From contig PFEM01000003.1 of NCBI GenBank assembly GCA_002793635.1, positions 11,709 to 22,008 on the forward strand: a stretch of DNA of 10,300 nucleotides, read 5' to 3'. The DNA is from Candidatus Shapirobacteria bacterium CG10_big_fil_rev_8_21_14_0_10_48_15 (GTDB lineage: Bacteria; Patescibacteriota; Microgenomatia; PFEM01). Shown here piece after piece: positions 1 to 6,563 of the stretch (positions are counted from its first letter, which is position 1; every line of letters begins with the position of its first letter). The translations under genes were made by a program, and so were the position numbers. Under the pieces are notes generated by a model. The model was not told the origin of the DNA. It did not search any database and saw only the letters and a list, made by a program, of their open reading frames with translations.

Positions 1-1105
1 GGCCGTAATACAAAAAGGGCGCGTAAGTTAAAAGCAACCCTAAAGAAAAAATCCCTACCAGCCAAAAAAGCCAATTTTTGGCCAACAAGGCAGCAAAGGG
101 GAAAGCATACAAAAAATACCACGGCATCAGGTGCTCGGCCCGATAAACGGCCATCAGCATGGCCATGACCATCAGCCCAAAACTTAACCACCAAACCTGC
201 GACCAAGCCACTTTTTTGCCCCGATACTGCCGCCAACTCACCCACAAAAATACTGGCACCAAAAATCCGGTCGCAAATTTAATCCCGATCGACAGCCCCA
301 GCATCAACCACGCCAGCCACAGGCGTTTTTTTTGCAAGCAATAAAAACCCGCCAAAGCCAGCGCCATCATCAGCAAATCATGATGGCCGGAAACCAAAGT
401 CTCCACTACTACCAAAGGGCTAAAGGCAAAAAAAGCCAAAACTTTTTTGTCTGCCGCGGCCAGTTTCCAAACCAACCAGCAAGCACCAAGATAACTAGCC
501 ACGGCTAAGGCTTTAAACAAAATCATCGTCGGTAAAAGCTTGCCAAAACCCAAAAGGGAAATCGGCAGAGAAACCAGCAGCCAAATCGGACCATAAGGAA
601 AGGTGCGGTGGGTCCAGTGCATAAACCCCAGCATCGGGTCAGCGGGATAATCCAAAGCCTTGTGCTGAAAAGGATTTTGGTGATAAAAGGTCACTATTTT
701 GGCATCAAAGATATAGTTGAAAAGGTCATAAGAAAAAGCGTTGTAAGCCAGCCCTAAAATTGCCACGGTCAAAAAAATCAGCGGCCAAATCCCCAACCAC
801 TCCGCTCCCGCGGTGGCCCACCCGCCTTTGCGAGGCACGAGCGGGCAGGACGAATATTCTCCTCGGGAACGAATCAATAAAAAATAAAAAACAAACAGGA
901 ACCCCAAAATCAGTAAATACAAAATTGTCGACAGCGGCCGTTGGAAATAGCCAATTTGCTGAAAAGCCCGCTGCACTGTCTGCCACCAAGAGGCCCGCGT
1001 CAAAGTCAGGCCTAAATCGATTTGAGTAAAGGAATAAAAAAATAGGGCTAATCCCCCGATCAGCCAAAGCCAGCCGGCTTTAACGATATTCACCCTGAAG
1101 GTCAT
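1..1105 (-). CDS. MptB/GT87-like polyprenyl-phosphate-sugar-dependent membrane mannosyltransferase (C-terminus beyond left edge)
   Basis: The frame is open without a stop from an ATG at 1105 to the window edge, giving 368 visible residues; the C-terminus is missing. The protein is strongly hydrophobic with many membrane segments. Motifs resemble the MptB/DUF2029 (GT87) GT-C families: YDLFNYIFDAK at about 126-136, HQNPF at 142-146, FPYGPIWL at 169-176, SGHHD at 239-243 (where relatives have HND) and GIKFATGFLVP at 274-284. Such enzymes take a sugar from a polyprenyl phosphate on the outer membrane face and add it to a glycan. The start lies inside the 3' end of the upstream ALG5-like GT2 gene (26-bp overlap), so donor synthase and acceptor transferase are probably translationally coupled. 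An in-frame GTG at 1093 is an alternative start; neither has a clear Shine-Dalgarno. Residues 86-100 look like an inserted GC-rich, non-membrane segment. The family is fairly sure; the sugar is unknown. Confidence 0.8.
   Translation of the reverse strand, partial: MTFRVNIVKAGWLWLIGGLALFFYSFTQIDLGLTLTRASWWQTVQRAFQQIGYFQRPLSTILYLLILGFLFVFYFLLIRSRGEYSSCPLVPRKGGWATAGAEWLGIWPLIFLTVAILGLAYNAFSYDLFNYIFDAKIVTFYHQNPFQHKALDYPADPMLGFMHWTHRTFPYGPIWLLVSLPISLLGFGKLLPTMILFKALAVASYLGACWLVWKLAAADKKVLAFFAFSPLVVVETLVSGHHDLLMMALALAGFYCLQKKRLWLAWLMLGLSIGIKFATGFLVPVFLWVSWRQYRGKKVAWSQVWWLSFGLMVMAMLMAVYRAEHLMPWYFLYAFPFAALLAKNWLFWLVGIFSLGLLLTYAPFLYYG
821..845. repeat. GC-rich hairpin-forming segment inside the MptB-like gene
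   Basis: CCCGC at 821-825 pairs with GCGGG at 841-845. An alternative inner stem is GCCT (824-827) with AGGC (833-836). The surrounding bases (about 801-850) are markedly richer in G and C than the flanking coding DNA and encode a non-membrane loop (residues 86-100) between two helices. It looks like an inserted small repeat element, but no second copy is in the window. Confidence 0.4.
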
Positions 1106-1844
1106 TGAGTTTAACCCGCAAAATTTCTTGAAGCATTTGCTTGGACTCCTTAAAATATTTTTTGCCCTTGCTGGCAACGGCGGCATCACGGTCATGCCAG
1201 GTCACCGGCACTTCGGCAATTTTGTAATGCCGCTTTTGAGCGACAAACAACAACTCCACATCAAAAGCACCCACCTTCCACCCCTTACCTCCAGGCTTTT
1301 TTTGAAAAATTGTCAGCCGGGAAAACAAGTCTTTGGCAACTTTGCTTTCAAAGGTTTTAAAGCCACACTGGGTGTCAACAATCCCCGGCAAAAGCAAAAT
1401 TTGCCGCAGCAGGCGAAAAACTGACGAACCCAGCTGACGCACCAAGGAAAAACCGCTTCGAGCCTGACCGCGAGAGCCAATCACCACCTGATAATTCTTT
1501 TTAAAAAAGGGCAGTAGTTTTTTCACTTCCGGCAAAGGGGTTGATTGGTCCATATCCGTAAACAAAACAATTTCGCCTTTGGCCGCTTGAACTCCCGCCC
1601 GAACCGCAAACGCCTTGCCGCCGTGAGGATTTTTCAGCAGCCTAAAATGCGGCTGCCCCCGGCAATATTGGCTGGTAAAATCCAAACTGCCATCCGTCGA
1701 TTCATCATCCGCAATAATGACCTCATAAGAATATTTTTGCTTTTGGAGAAACCCGCGCACTTCATCAAGCACGCCCCGCTGTAAATTTTTGGCTTCGTTG
1801 TAACAAGGAATAACCACTGATAAATATGGCCGGCGCTTGGTCAT
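1080..1844 (-). CDS. ALG5-like GT2 polyprenyl-phosphate glycosyltransferase
   Basis: This is a 254-residue GT-A fold enzyme of family GT2, closest by motif to dolichyl-phosphate beta-glucosyltransferase (ALG5) and bacterial relatives. It would transfer a sugar from a nucleotide donor to polyprenyl phosphate at the cytoplasmic face. Visible motifs: VVIPCYNEAKNL (10-21), ADDESTDGS (45-53), NPHGGKAFAVRAG (72-84), the metal-binding DxD as TDMDQS (96-101), VIGSR (121-125), DTQCGF (157-162) and GWKVGAFDVELLFVAQ (188-203). The last is characteristic of the ALG5 group. No membrane segment is evident. An in-frame TTG at 1868 would add eight residues, but the ATG at 1844 puts the first beta strand at the usual distance. 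The neighbour downstream is an MptB-like transferase overlapping by 26 bp, a plausible consumer of the product. The gene is divergent from a GT39-like gene across 27 bp. The sugar could be glucose or mannose. Confidence 0.85.
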   Translation of the reverse strand: MTKRRPYLSVVIPCYNEAKNLQRGVLDEVRGFLQKQKYSYEVIIADDESTDGSLDFTSQYCRGQPHFRLLKNPHGGKAFAVRAGVQAAKGEIVLFTDMDQSTPLPEVKKLLPFFKKNYQVVIGSRGQARSGFSLVRQLGSSVFRLLRQILLLPGIVDTQCGFKTFESKVAKDLFSRLTIFQKKPGGKGWKVGAFDVELLFVAQKRHYKIAEVPVTWHDRDAAVASKGKKYFKESKQMLQEILRVKLNDLQGEYR

Positions 1845-1871
1845 GCTGATATAGTTTATAATGGGCAAGCA
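1845..1871. promoter_or_regulatory. Bidirectional promoter region between divergent glycosyltransferase genes
   Basis: The 27-bp gap holds a perfect plus-strand -10 hexamer TATAAT at 1857-1862, ending nine bases before the ATG at 1872. The plus transcript would therefore start about two bases upstream of the start codon or at it. On the minus strand the same bases read TATAAA (1861 down to 1856), about ten bases before the ATG at 1844. No good -35 is seen at 16-18 bp on the plus strand; on the minus strand TTGTTT at 15-bp spacing is a weak candidate. No Shine-Dalgarno fits in such short leaders. Promoter function is an inference from the hexamers and gene arrangement. Confidence 0.5.
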
Positions 1872-3524
1872 ATGAAAACAAGGGAGAGTTGGTGGAAAAT
1901 CATTATCGGATTGCTAATCATGGGAGCCATCTTTTTACGCTTTTGGCAGTTGGGTAGGGTCCCGCCGGGGCTCAACCGGGATGGGGCTTCCATTGGCTAT
2001 ACGGCTTATTCACTGCTAAAAACCGGTCGAGACGAATACGGCCGGCGCTGGCCGCTGACCTTCCGGTCATTTGGCGATTGGAAACAACCCGCTTATGTTT
2101 ATCTCACCATCCCCTTTTTGCTGATTTTCGGCCTCAAGGAAAGTGCCGTCTTGCTACCTTCAGCTCTAGCCGGCTTGGCAGGGATAGGCTTAATTTATTT
2201 ACTGGTCAAGCAAATCTTTGCCGACAAAAATTTAGCTCGGTGGGCGGCAGTTTTTTTGGCAATTTTGCCTTGGCATTTCCATTTTTCTCGCTATAATCAC
2301 GAAGTTAATTTAGGCTTTACTTGCTTGCTTGCCGCTACCTGGCTGTTTTTTAAAGGCCTTAAGAAACCCGCTTTATGGCCCCTGGCCGGTCTATTGTTTG
2401 GCTTGAGCTTGTTTACCTACCATGGCTTTTTGGTCTTGACTCCCTTGCTGGTCGCCTGTTTAGCCGTCGTCTACTTTAGGGAGCTTAAAAAATTTCCCCG
2501 ACAGACATTTTTCTCTTTGTTAATTTTGGCTTTTTTAGCCGCCCTGATATATCAAAGCGCTTTTTCAGGAGCAAAAGTTAAAGCCTCCATCAGCTTTTTA
2601 AACGACCCGGTCACCATTCACGCTCAAATAGAACTGCCCCGAACAGCCAAAGGCAACACTCTTTGGAGCAGACTGGTTTACAATCGGCCGATCGTCTTTA
2701 CCAAGCTTTTTGTAAAAAACTATTTGGCTACCTTTGGGCCTAATTTTTTGGCCATCAAGGGCGGTAGCCACCCACTGCATAACTTTCCGGGAATGGGCAA
2801 TATTTTTTGGTGGCAGTACCCCCTCTTTTGGCTCGGTGTCTCCCTTTTAGCCAAACAAAAACAAAAATCCCGTTGGCTAATCTTGGGATGGCTCATCATC
2901 AGCCCGCTTGCTTCCAGTTTAACCAAAGACGCCCCTAATTCCGGCCGTGTCTTCCCCATGATTTTTCCCTTGGTAGTCTGTCTGGCTTTGGGAGCAAGCC
3001 AAATCCAGCAAAGCCTAAAAAAACCAAAGTTTGTTTTTGAATTGTTGATCTTAACCCTGCTGGGGTTTAGCCTAATAAAAATGTACCAGAACTACTTTAT
3101 TGATTTACCTCGCTTGCGCGCTTTAAACTGGGGGGCAGGCTACCAACAACTGGTCAATGAGTTGGGGCAGGAAAAAAATCTTGCAAGGAAGGTTTTAATG
3201 TCTCGACCGGATTATTCCCCATACATTTATTTTTTGTTTTATCAACAATTTGACCCCCGGGAATTTCAAAAAACAGTGGTTTATTATCCGACGACCCCAG
3301 ACGGTTTTAATCACGTCAGATCATTTGACCGCTACGAATTTGGTGACTTCCAGCTCGCCGACGAACTTCACAAAAATCAGTTGGTAGTCATTTGGGCAGA
3401 GGAAATCAATGATCAAGCTTTGCAAAAAGCCGCCGCCTTTTTGCAGCAGACCATCGTTGACCAAGGTGAGCCAAGATTTTATCTCTTTTCAGGGCAAAAA
3501 CAAGTAAACAACCCATCAGGCTAA
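1872..3524 (+). CDS. GT39/PMT-like membrane glycosyltransferase (GT-C fold)
   Basis: This is a 550-residue polytopic membrane protein of the GT39/ArnT-like (PMT_2) group. It is expected to move a sugar from a polyprenyl-phosphate donor to an unknown acceptor outside the membrane. The N-terminus has one transmembrane helix (about 9-25) followed by the first external loop LNRDGASIGYTAYSLLKTGRD (34-54). Downstream are KQPAYVYLTIP (71-81), PWHFHFSRYNHEVN (133-146) and a late DAPNSGR loop (353-359), all typical of this family, with a soluble-looking C-terminal tail from about 415. The first-loop Asp (37) is kept, but the following residue, usually Glu, is Gly38. The ATG at 1872 sits nine bases after a TATAAT, suggesting a leaderless or nearly leaderless mRNA. 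The last 119 bp overlap the opposite-strand YfhO-like gene. It is alone on its strand here, without an operon partner. Confidence 0.85.
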   Translation: MKTRESWWKIIIGLLIMGAIFLRFWQLGRVPPGLNRDGASIGYTAYSLLKTGRDEYGRRWPLTFRSFGDWKQPAYVYLTIPFLLIFGLKESAVLLPSALAGLAGIGLIYLLVKQIFADKNLARWAAVFLAILPWHFHFSRYNHEVNLGFTCLLAATWLFFKGLKKPALWPLAGLLFGLSLFTYHGFLVLTPLLVACLAVVYFRELKKFPRQTFFSLLILAFLAALIYQSAFSGAKVKASISFLNDPVTIHAQIELPRTAKGNTLWSRLVYNRPIVFTKLFVKNYLATFGPNFLAIKGGSHPLHNFPGMGNIFWWQYPLFWLGVSLLAKQKQKSRWLILGWLIISPLASSLTKDAPNSGRVFPMIFPLVVCLALGASQIQQSLKKPKFVFELLILTLLGFSLIKMYQNYFIDLPRLRALNWGAGYQQLVNELGQEKNLARKVLMSRPDYSPYIYFLFYQQFDPREFQKTVVYYPTTPDGFNHVRSFDRYEFGDFQLADELHKNQLVVIWAEEINDQALQKAAAFLQQTIVDQGEPRFYLFSGQKQVNNPSG

Positions 3525-5076
3525 GCAAGGAAATCATTTCGGCCAGCAAACGGTCTTTAGTGTGCGTGAACTTAATCAGCACTTGGTGCCTGCCGGCAGG
3601 CAGACGAAAGGTAACCAGCCCCCGATAGTTTTGATCTTGAAACTCAATTTGGGTCTCCTGGCCATCGACATAAACTCGCCAACCGGGGAAAAATTGCGTG
3701 TGGCTAAGAACATTAACCTTTGTTTGGGCTGCAACCGTGAACGCTTGCTGATCAAAGCTTTTTTGAAAAGCAGCGATCTGGCCCTCTCCCGCAACAATCG
3801 CCACTTCTTGCTCCGGATATTGACTTGGCTGGTGCGCCAACCAAATCGTGTCAGCTTCACCGTAGTAAGTACTGGAAAGTGGGTAATCCCAAAAACCTGC
3901 CTCGTCAACAGCATCAAAACCGGTCGGCCGCCAATAAGCCACGGAAGCCAAAACGACCAAAATAATAATCAGCCAGCGGCAACGCGAATAAACTACCGCC
4001 CCTGCCAAGGAGCTGGCCAAAACTATCAGGGAAAGTAAACGCCAGGGAAATTGAAATTGACGCAGTAAGGCAATTTTGTTCCACAGCGGTTGGCTGATAG
4101 GCTGCATCAAAAATAAAGCCAACGCACTAATCACCAGACAAAAAACGAGTAATTTTTTCTCTCGCGACTTTTTGAGACGGCAATAAAAGACAATGGCCAA
4201 AAATAAAGCCAAAAGATGAAAAAACCCAATTTGAACCGGCACATCACCCACTTGGCTACTGGCCGTGTTTAAAAAATTGGGTAGAAAAAGCTGGGTCAAA
4301 GTTGGGAAGTGATCTTTGAAAATATCTTTCATAAAAAGATCGCCATAAGTGAAACGATGTTCATACAACGCCGGCAGCCAATAAAAGGCCGCTAGCCCTA
4401 GCCCAAAAACAAGCGCCAGACCGCTGGCAATCAGCTTGGTGAGCTGTCGGTTGAAAAAAAAGGCAAAGAGGATCGCCGTCAAAAAAAAGGCTAGGCTAAC
4501 GGAATTATGACTTAAAATCAAAAGCCCACTGCCAAAACTGGTCAGCAAAAAGCCGGTCCAATACCGCTTGTGGGTAATTTTGGTTAACCCCCACAGCACT
4601 AAAGGAAGAAAAGTATAAGCCCAGATTTCGCCGTAAGCGCCGCGGATGATGATTTCCGCAAAACGAAAGCTGGCAAATTGGTATAGAATGCTGGCCAACA
4701 AGGCTTTTTTTTCATCCCCCAAAAACTCTCGGGCAAAACCGAACAAAAAAATGCCTGACAACCAAAAACTTAGCAAGCAAACAATCTTGAAAGTAGTGGC
4801 CAAATTAAGGCCGACACCCAAAAAAAGACTGCCTAAAAAATAAGGCCAAGGATACATAAAAATTAAAACCGGGGAACCAGAGCCATAGTTAAAACCATCC
4901 GCCCAACGAGGCGGTATTTGGCCCTCCCAAAAAAGTTTAAACCAAGCCGCCTGCCGCGCCAGATGAACCGGCCCATCGTGGGTGTGAAATAATAAAGGCT
5001 GCTGCAGAACCAAAAAGGTGGCTAAAAAAGACAAAAGAAAAATTAGTCCGAAACAGCTAATCTTCTGGTGATTCAC
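3406..5076 (-). CDS. PTPS_related/YfhO-like polytopic membrane protein
   Basis: This is a 556-residue membrane protein resembling the family annotated as 6-pyruvoyl-tetrahydropterin synthase-related membrane protein (PF10131) and YfhO-like proteins. That name does not imply pterin chemistry. The N-terminal helix (10-26) is followed by the external loop HTHDGPVHLARQAAWFKLFW (31-50), like the acidic first loop of GT-C transferases. About ten further membrane segments follow, then an extracytoplasmic beta-rich domain (about 395-505) with FFPGWRVYVDG (462-472) and RLPAGRHQV (491-499). A final helix (about 510-529) leads to a basic cytoplasmic tail. The start is a GTG preceded by a strong Shine-Dalgarno GGGAGG at 5082-5087 with six-base spacing, inside the end of the upstream GT39 gene (20-bp overlap). 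The gene ends in TGA within the convergent GT39 gene. It probably handles lipid-linked sugars or surface polymers; activity is unproven. Confidence 0.75.
   Translation of the reverse strand: MNHQKISCFGLIFLLSFLATFLVLQQPLLFHTHDGPVHLARQAAWFKLFWEGQIPPRWADGFNYGSGSPVLIFMYPWPYFLGSLFLGVGLNLATTFKIVCLLSFWLSGIFLFGFAREFLGDEKKALLASILYQFASFRFAEIIIRGAYGEIWAYTFLPLVLWGLTKITHKRYWTGFLLTSFGSGLLILSHNSVSLAFFLTAILFAFFFNRQLTKLIASGLALVFGLGLAAFYWLPALYEHRFTYGDLFMKDIFKDHFPTLTQLFLPNFLNTASSQVGDVPVQIGFFHLLALFLAIVFYCRLKKSREKKLLVFCLVISALALFLMQPISQPLWNKIALLRQFQFPWRLLSLIVLASSLAGAVVYSRCRWLIIILVVLASVAYWRPTGFDAVDEAGFWDYPLSSTYYGEADTIWLAHQPSQYPEQEVAIVAGEGQIAAFQKSFDQQAFTVAAQTKVNVLSHTQFFPGWRVYVDGQETQIEFQDQNYRGLVTFRLPAGRHQVLIKFTHTKDRLLAEMISLLSLMGCLLVFALKRDKILAHLGQRWSAAKRRRLFAKLDH
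3587..3602. repeat. Perfect 16-bp palindrome TGCCTGCCGGCAGGCA in the YfhO-like gene
   Basis: The 16 bases are identical to their reverse complement. They encode the LPAGR part of the C-terminal beta domain, a conserved-looking motif in the family, so protein constraint may explain it. Its form resembles short GC-rich palindromes that I recall as dispersed in Patescibacteria genomes; that recollection is unverified. Confidence 0.45.
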
Positions 5077-6544
5077 TTCTTGCCTCCCAATGAATGAGCC
5101 TCATCACCGTAATCCCGCCTGGCGCCGACCACTGGTCGACAATTTCCGCTCGGCCAAAACCGGCAATCTCCCAAAGCGAGTGGCCCAGGGGGTGGCAATC
5201 ATCGACCTCGCAAACGACTAGCAATTGATCAGTGACTGTTCTGCGCTCCGGATCCACCAGTAGCCCTTCAATCGTCACGGGCCGGGCTCCCCAAAGCTCC
5301 AAGAAGTAGCGATAAGCGTGATCAGAATTCTGGCCGGTAATCAGGGCAAAATTAAACGGCTGACCACTGGTATTATCGTAAACAATCCGGCTAATCTGCT
5401 CGGCCTGACGCAGTTGATAATTGGGCGAGCGGTAAAAAGGATTGGCCTGCCAATTAACGAAGATAATCAAGAGGCCGAGTGACCAAGCAACCAAGCAACC
5501 AAGTCTACCCTTTTTGGCGAGTCTAACTAAAGCAAAAGCGGTCAGCAAAAAAGGCAACGGAAACATGAAGCCAAAATAATAATCGTAAATACTGTCCTGA
5601 TAAAAACCAAACAAACCGATTCCCAAAACCAACCATAGGCCCAAAAGCGGCCAAAAAGTCTGGCGGCCCTTTTGCTTCACCCATTGGTAGCCAGCCAGTG
5701 GCAAAGTGAGCAACAGCAAGATCTCTGCCAAAACTTTTTGGTTAGCGACCACTAGCCTCTCAAACAACCGCAAGCTAACATTTCCGATCGTCGGCAGGAA
5801 ATTTTTCCAAACAAAACCAGTTTCTTCGCCGTGCAACAAAAAATCAACCAGCGAACGAAAATTCGGAAAATTATGCCGCAGTTCAAAAGCCAGAAACGGC
5901 GACCAGCCAATGGCAAACCCACCCACCAACCAAAAATAAGCACGCCAATTGTTACACTGCTGACCAAAAAACAGCCAATAAATGCCGACAATTACCATTA
6001 GAAAAACCGTCAAATAATGAAGCTGCAAAGCCAAGCCAAACAAAAAGCCGATCAAGCCTAAAAGTTTGAGGTCTTTTTTCTGGGTCGCCTGCCAGGCAAA
6101 CCAAATAATCAGCAAACTGAAAAAGGGCATCAGGTTGGGATTCCAAGAAGAATGGGAATAGGTGATCACCACCGGTGAAATGGCATAAAGACCCGCGGCC
6201 AGCAAACCGGTCGGCACGTCAAAAAATCGCTTACCGACAAAATAAATCAACCAAACGGTGGCCACCCCAAACAAGGCGACCATCACGGCCGGGCCGATCG
6301 GATTCATCCCAAACAGCCACAGAAAAGGGGCAATGAGATAATAATAAAACGGGCCCAAAAAAAAGCCGCCGACACTGGCGGTCGGACCCAGCAAAGTCAG
6401 CTTATGATCAAGCAACAGCCGCTTGACGACCAGCACGTCACGGCCTTCGTCCCCCAGAAAAGTCAGGTAACCTTGAATCTTGTAAAGCCGTAAAAACGCC
6501 GCCAGTAGCAAAATAAATAACAAAATTATTTTTTCTTTTTTCAC
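5057..6544 (-). CDS. GT39/PMT-like membrane glycosyltransferase (GT-C fold)
   Basis: This is a 495-residue polytopic protein of the GT39/PMT_2 group. After an N-terminal helix (5-20) comes the first external loop FLGDEGRDVLVVKRL (29-43), with the acidic pair Asp32-Glu33 where catalytic acids lie in GT-C enzymes. Next are GPFYYYLIAP (64-73), TYSHSSWNPNLMPFF (128-142) and ELRHNFPNFR (221-230), all typical of bacterial members. A soluble region from about 365 ends in a beta-rich tail. The start is a GTG directly after an in-frame TAA, so no earlier start exists; it has no Shine-Dalgarno. A 14-bp gap and a 16-bp palindrome separate it from the upstream DPM1-like gene, and its 3' end overlaps the YfhO-like gene by 20 bp. 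It probably uses the lipid-linked sugar made by the two upstream GT2 enzymes. An 8-bp tandem repeat (5482-5503) lies within a late membrane helix. Confidence 0.85.
   Translation of the reverse strand: MKKEKIILLFILLLAAFLRLYKIQGYLTFLGDEGRDVLVVKRLLLDHKLTLLGPTASVGGFFLGPFYYYLIAPFLWLFGMNPIGPAVMVALFGVATVWLIYFVGKRFFDVPTGLLAAGLYAISPVVITYSHSSWNPNLMPFFSLLIIWFAWQATQKKDLKLLGLIGFLFGLALQLHYLTVFLMVIVGIYWLFFGQQCNNWRAYFWLVGGFAIGWSPFLAFELRHNFPNFRSLVDFLLHGEETGFVWKNFLPTIGNVSLRLFERLVVANQKVLAEILLLLTLPLAGYQWVKQKGRQTFWPLLGLWLVLGIGLFGFYQDSIYDYYFGFMFPLPFLLTAFALVRLAKKGRLGCLVAWSLGLLIIFVNWQANPFYRSPNYQLRQAEQISRIVYDNTSGQPFNFALITGQNSDHAYRYFLELWGARPVTIEGLLVDPERRTVTDQLLVVCEVDDCHPLGHSLWEIAGFGRAEIVDQWSAPGGITVMRLIHWEARSESPED
5082..5087 (-). 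promoter_or_regulatory. Strong Shine-Dalgarno (GGGAGG) fixing the GTG start of the YfhO-like gene
   Basis: On the minus strand GGGAGG is followed by six bases and the GTG at 5076. It is the only clear Shine-Dalgarno in the window. It lies within the coding end of the upstream GT39 gene, so the ribosome can start internally on the polycistronic mRNA. Confidence 0.7.
5482..5503. repeat. 8-bp tandem repeat (ACCAAGCA), 2.75 copies, in a GT39 gene
   Basis: ACCAAGCA at 5482-5489 and 5490-5497 is followed by ACCAAG at 5498-5503. It encodes about residues 347-354 (minus strand), including LGCLVAW in a late membrane helix. The unit is not a multiple of three, so a one-unit change would shift the frame. 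Confidence 0.7.
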
Positions 6545-6547
6545 TTA

Positions 6548-6563
6548 AATGATATATATCATT
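6548..6563. repeat. Perfect 16-bp AT-rich palindrome between the DPM1-like and GT39 genes
   Basis: AATGATATATATCATT equals its own reverse complement. It covers the TGA stop of the DPM1-like gene and most of the 14-bp gap before the GTG start of the GT39 gene. It could be an operator, or part of a -10 element (TATATA about eight bases before the GTG). It could also be chance in AT-rich DNA. Confidence 0.5.

Noticed and set aside
726..1067. Minus-strand 113-codon frame near the left end
   Set aside because: The neighbouring minus-strand frame is open from 1105 to the window edge and encodes a coherent membrane protein with MptB/GT87 motifs; the 113-codon frame is an out-of-frame shadow.
3562..4038. 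Plus-strand open frame (158 codons) opposite the YfhO-like gene
   Set aside because: It is antisense to a confident coding region, has no motif and no promoter or Shine-Dalgarno.
6559..6561. Alternative genetic code with UGA as glycine (Gracilibacteria/Absconditabacteria)
   Set aside because: TGA ends two genes (6559 and 3406) at natural C-termini, and no in-frame TGA interrupts conserved domains, so a standard code fits.
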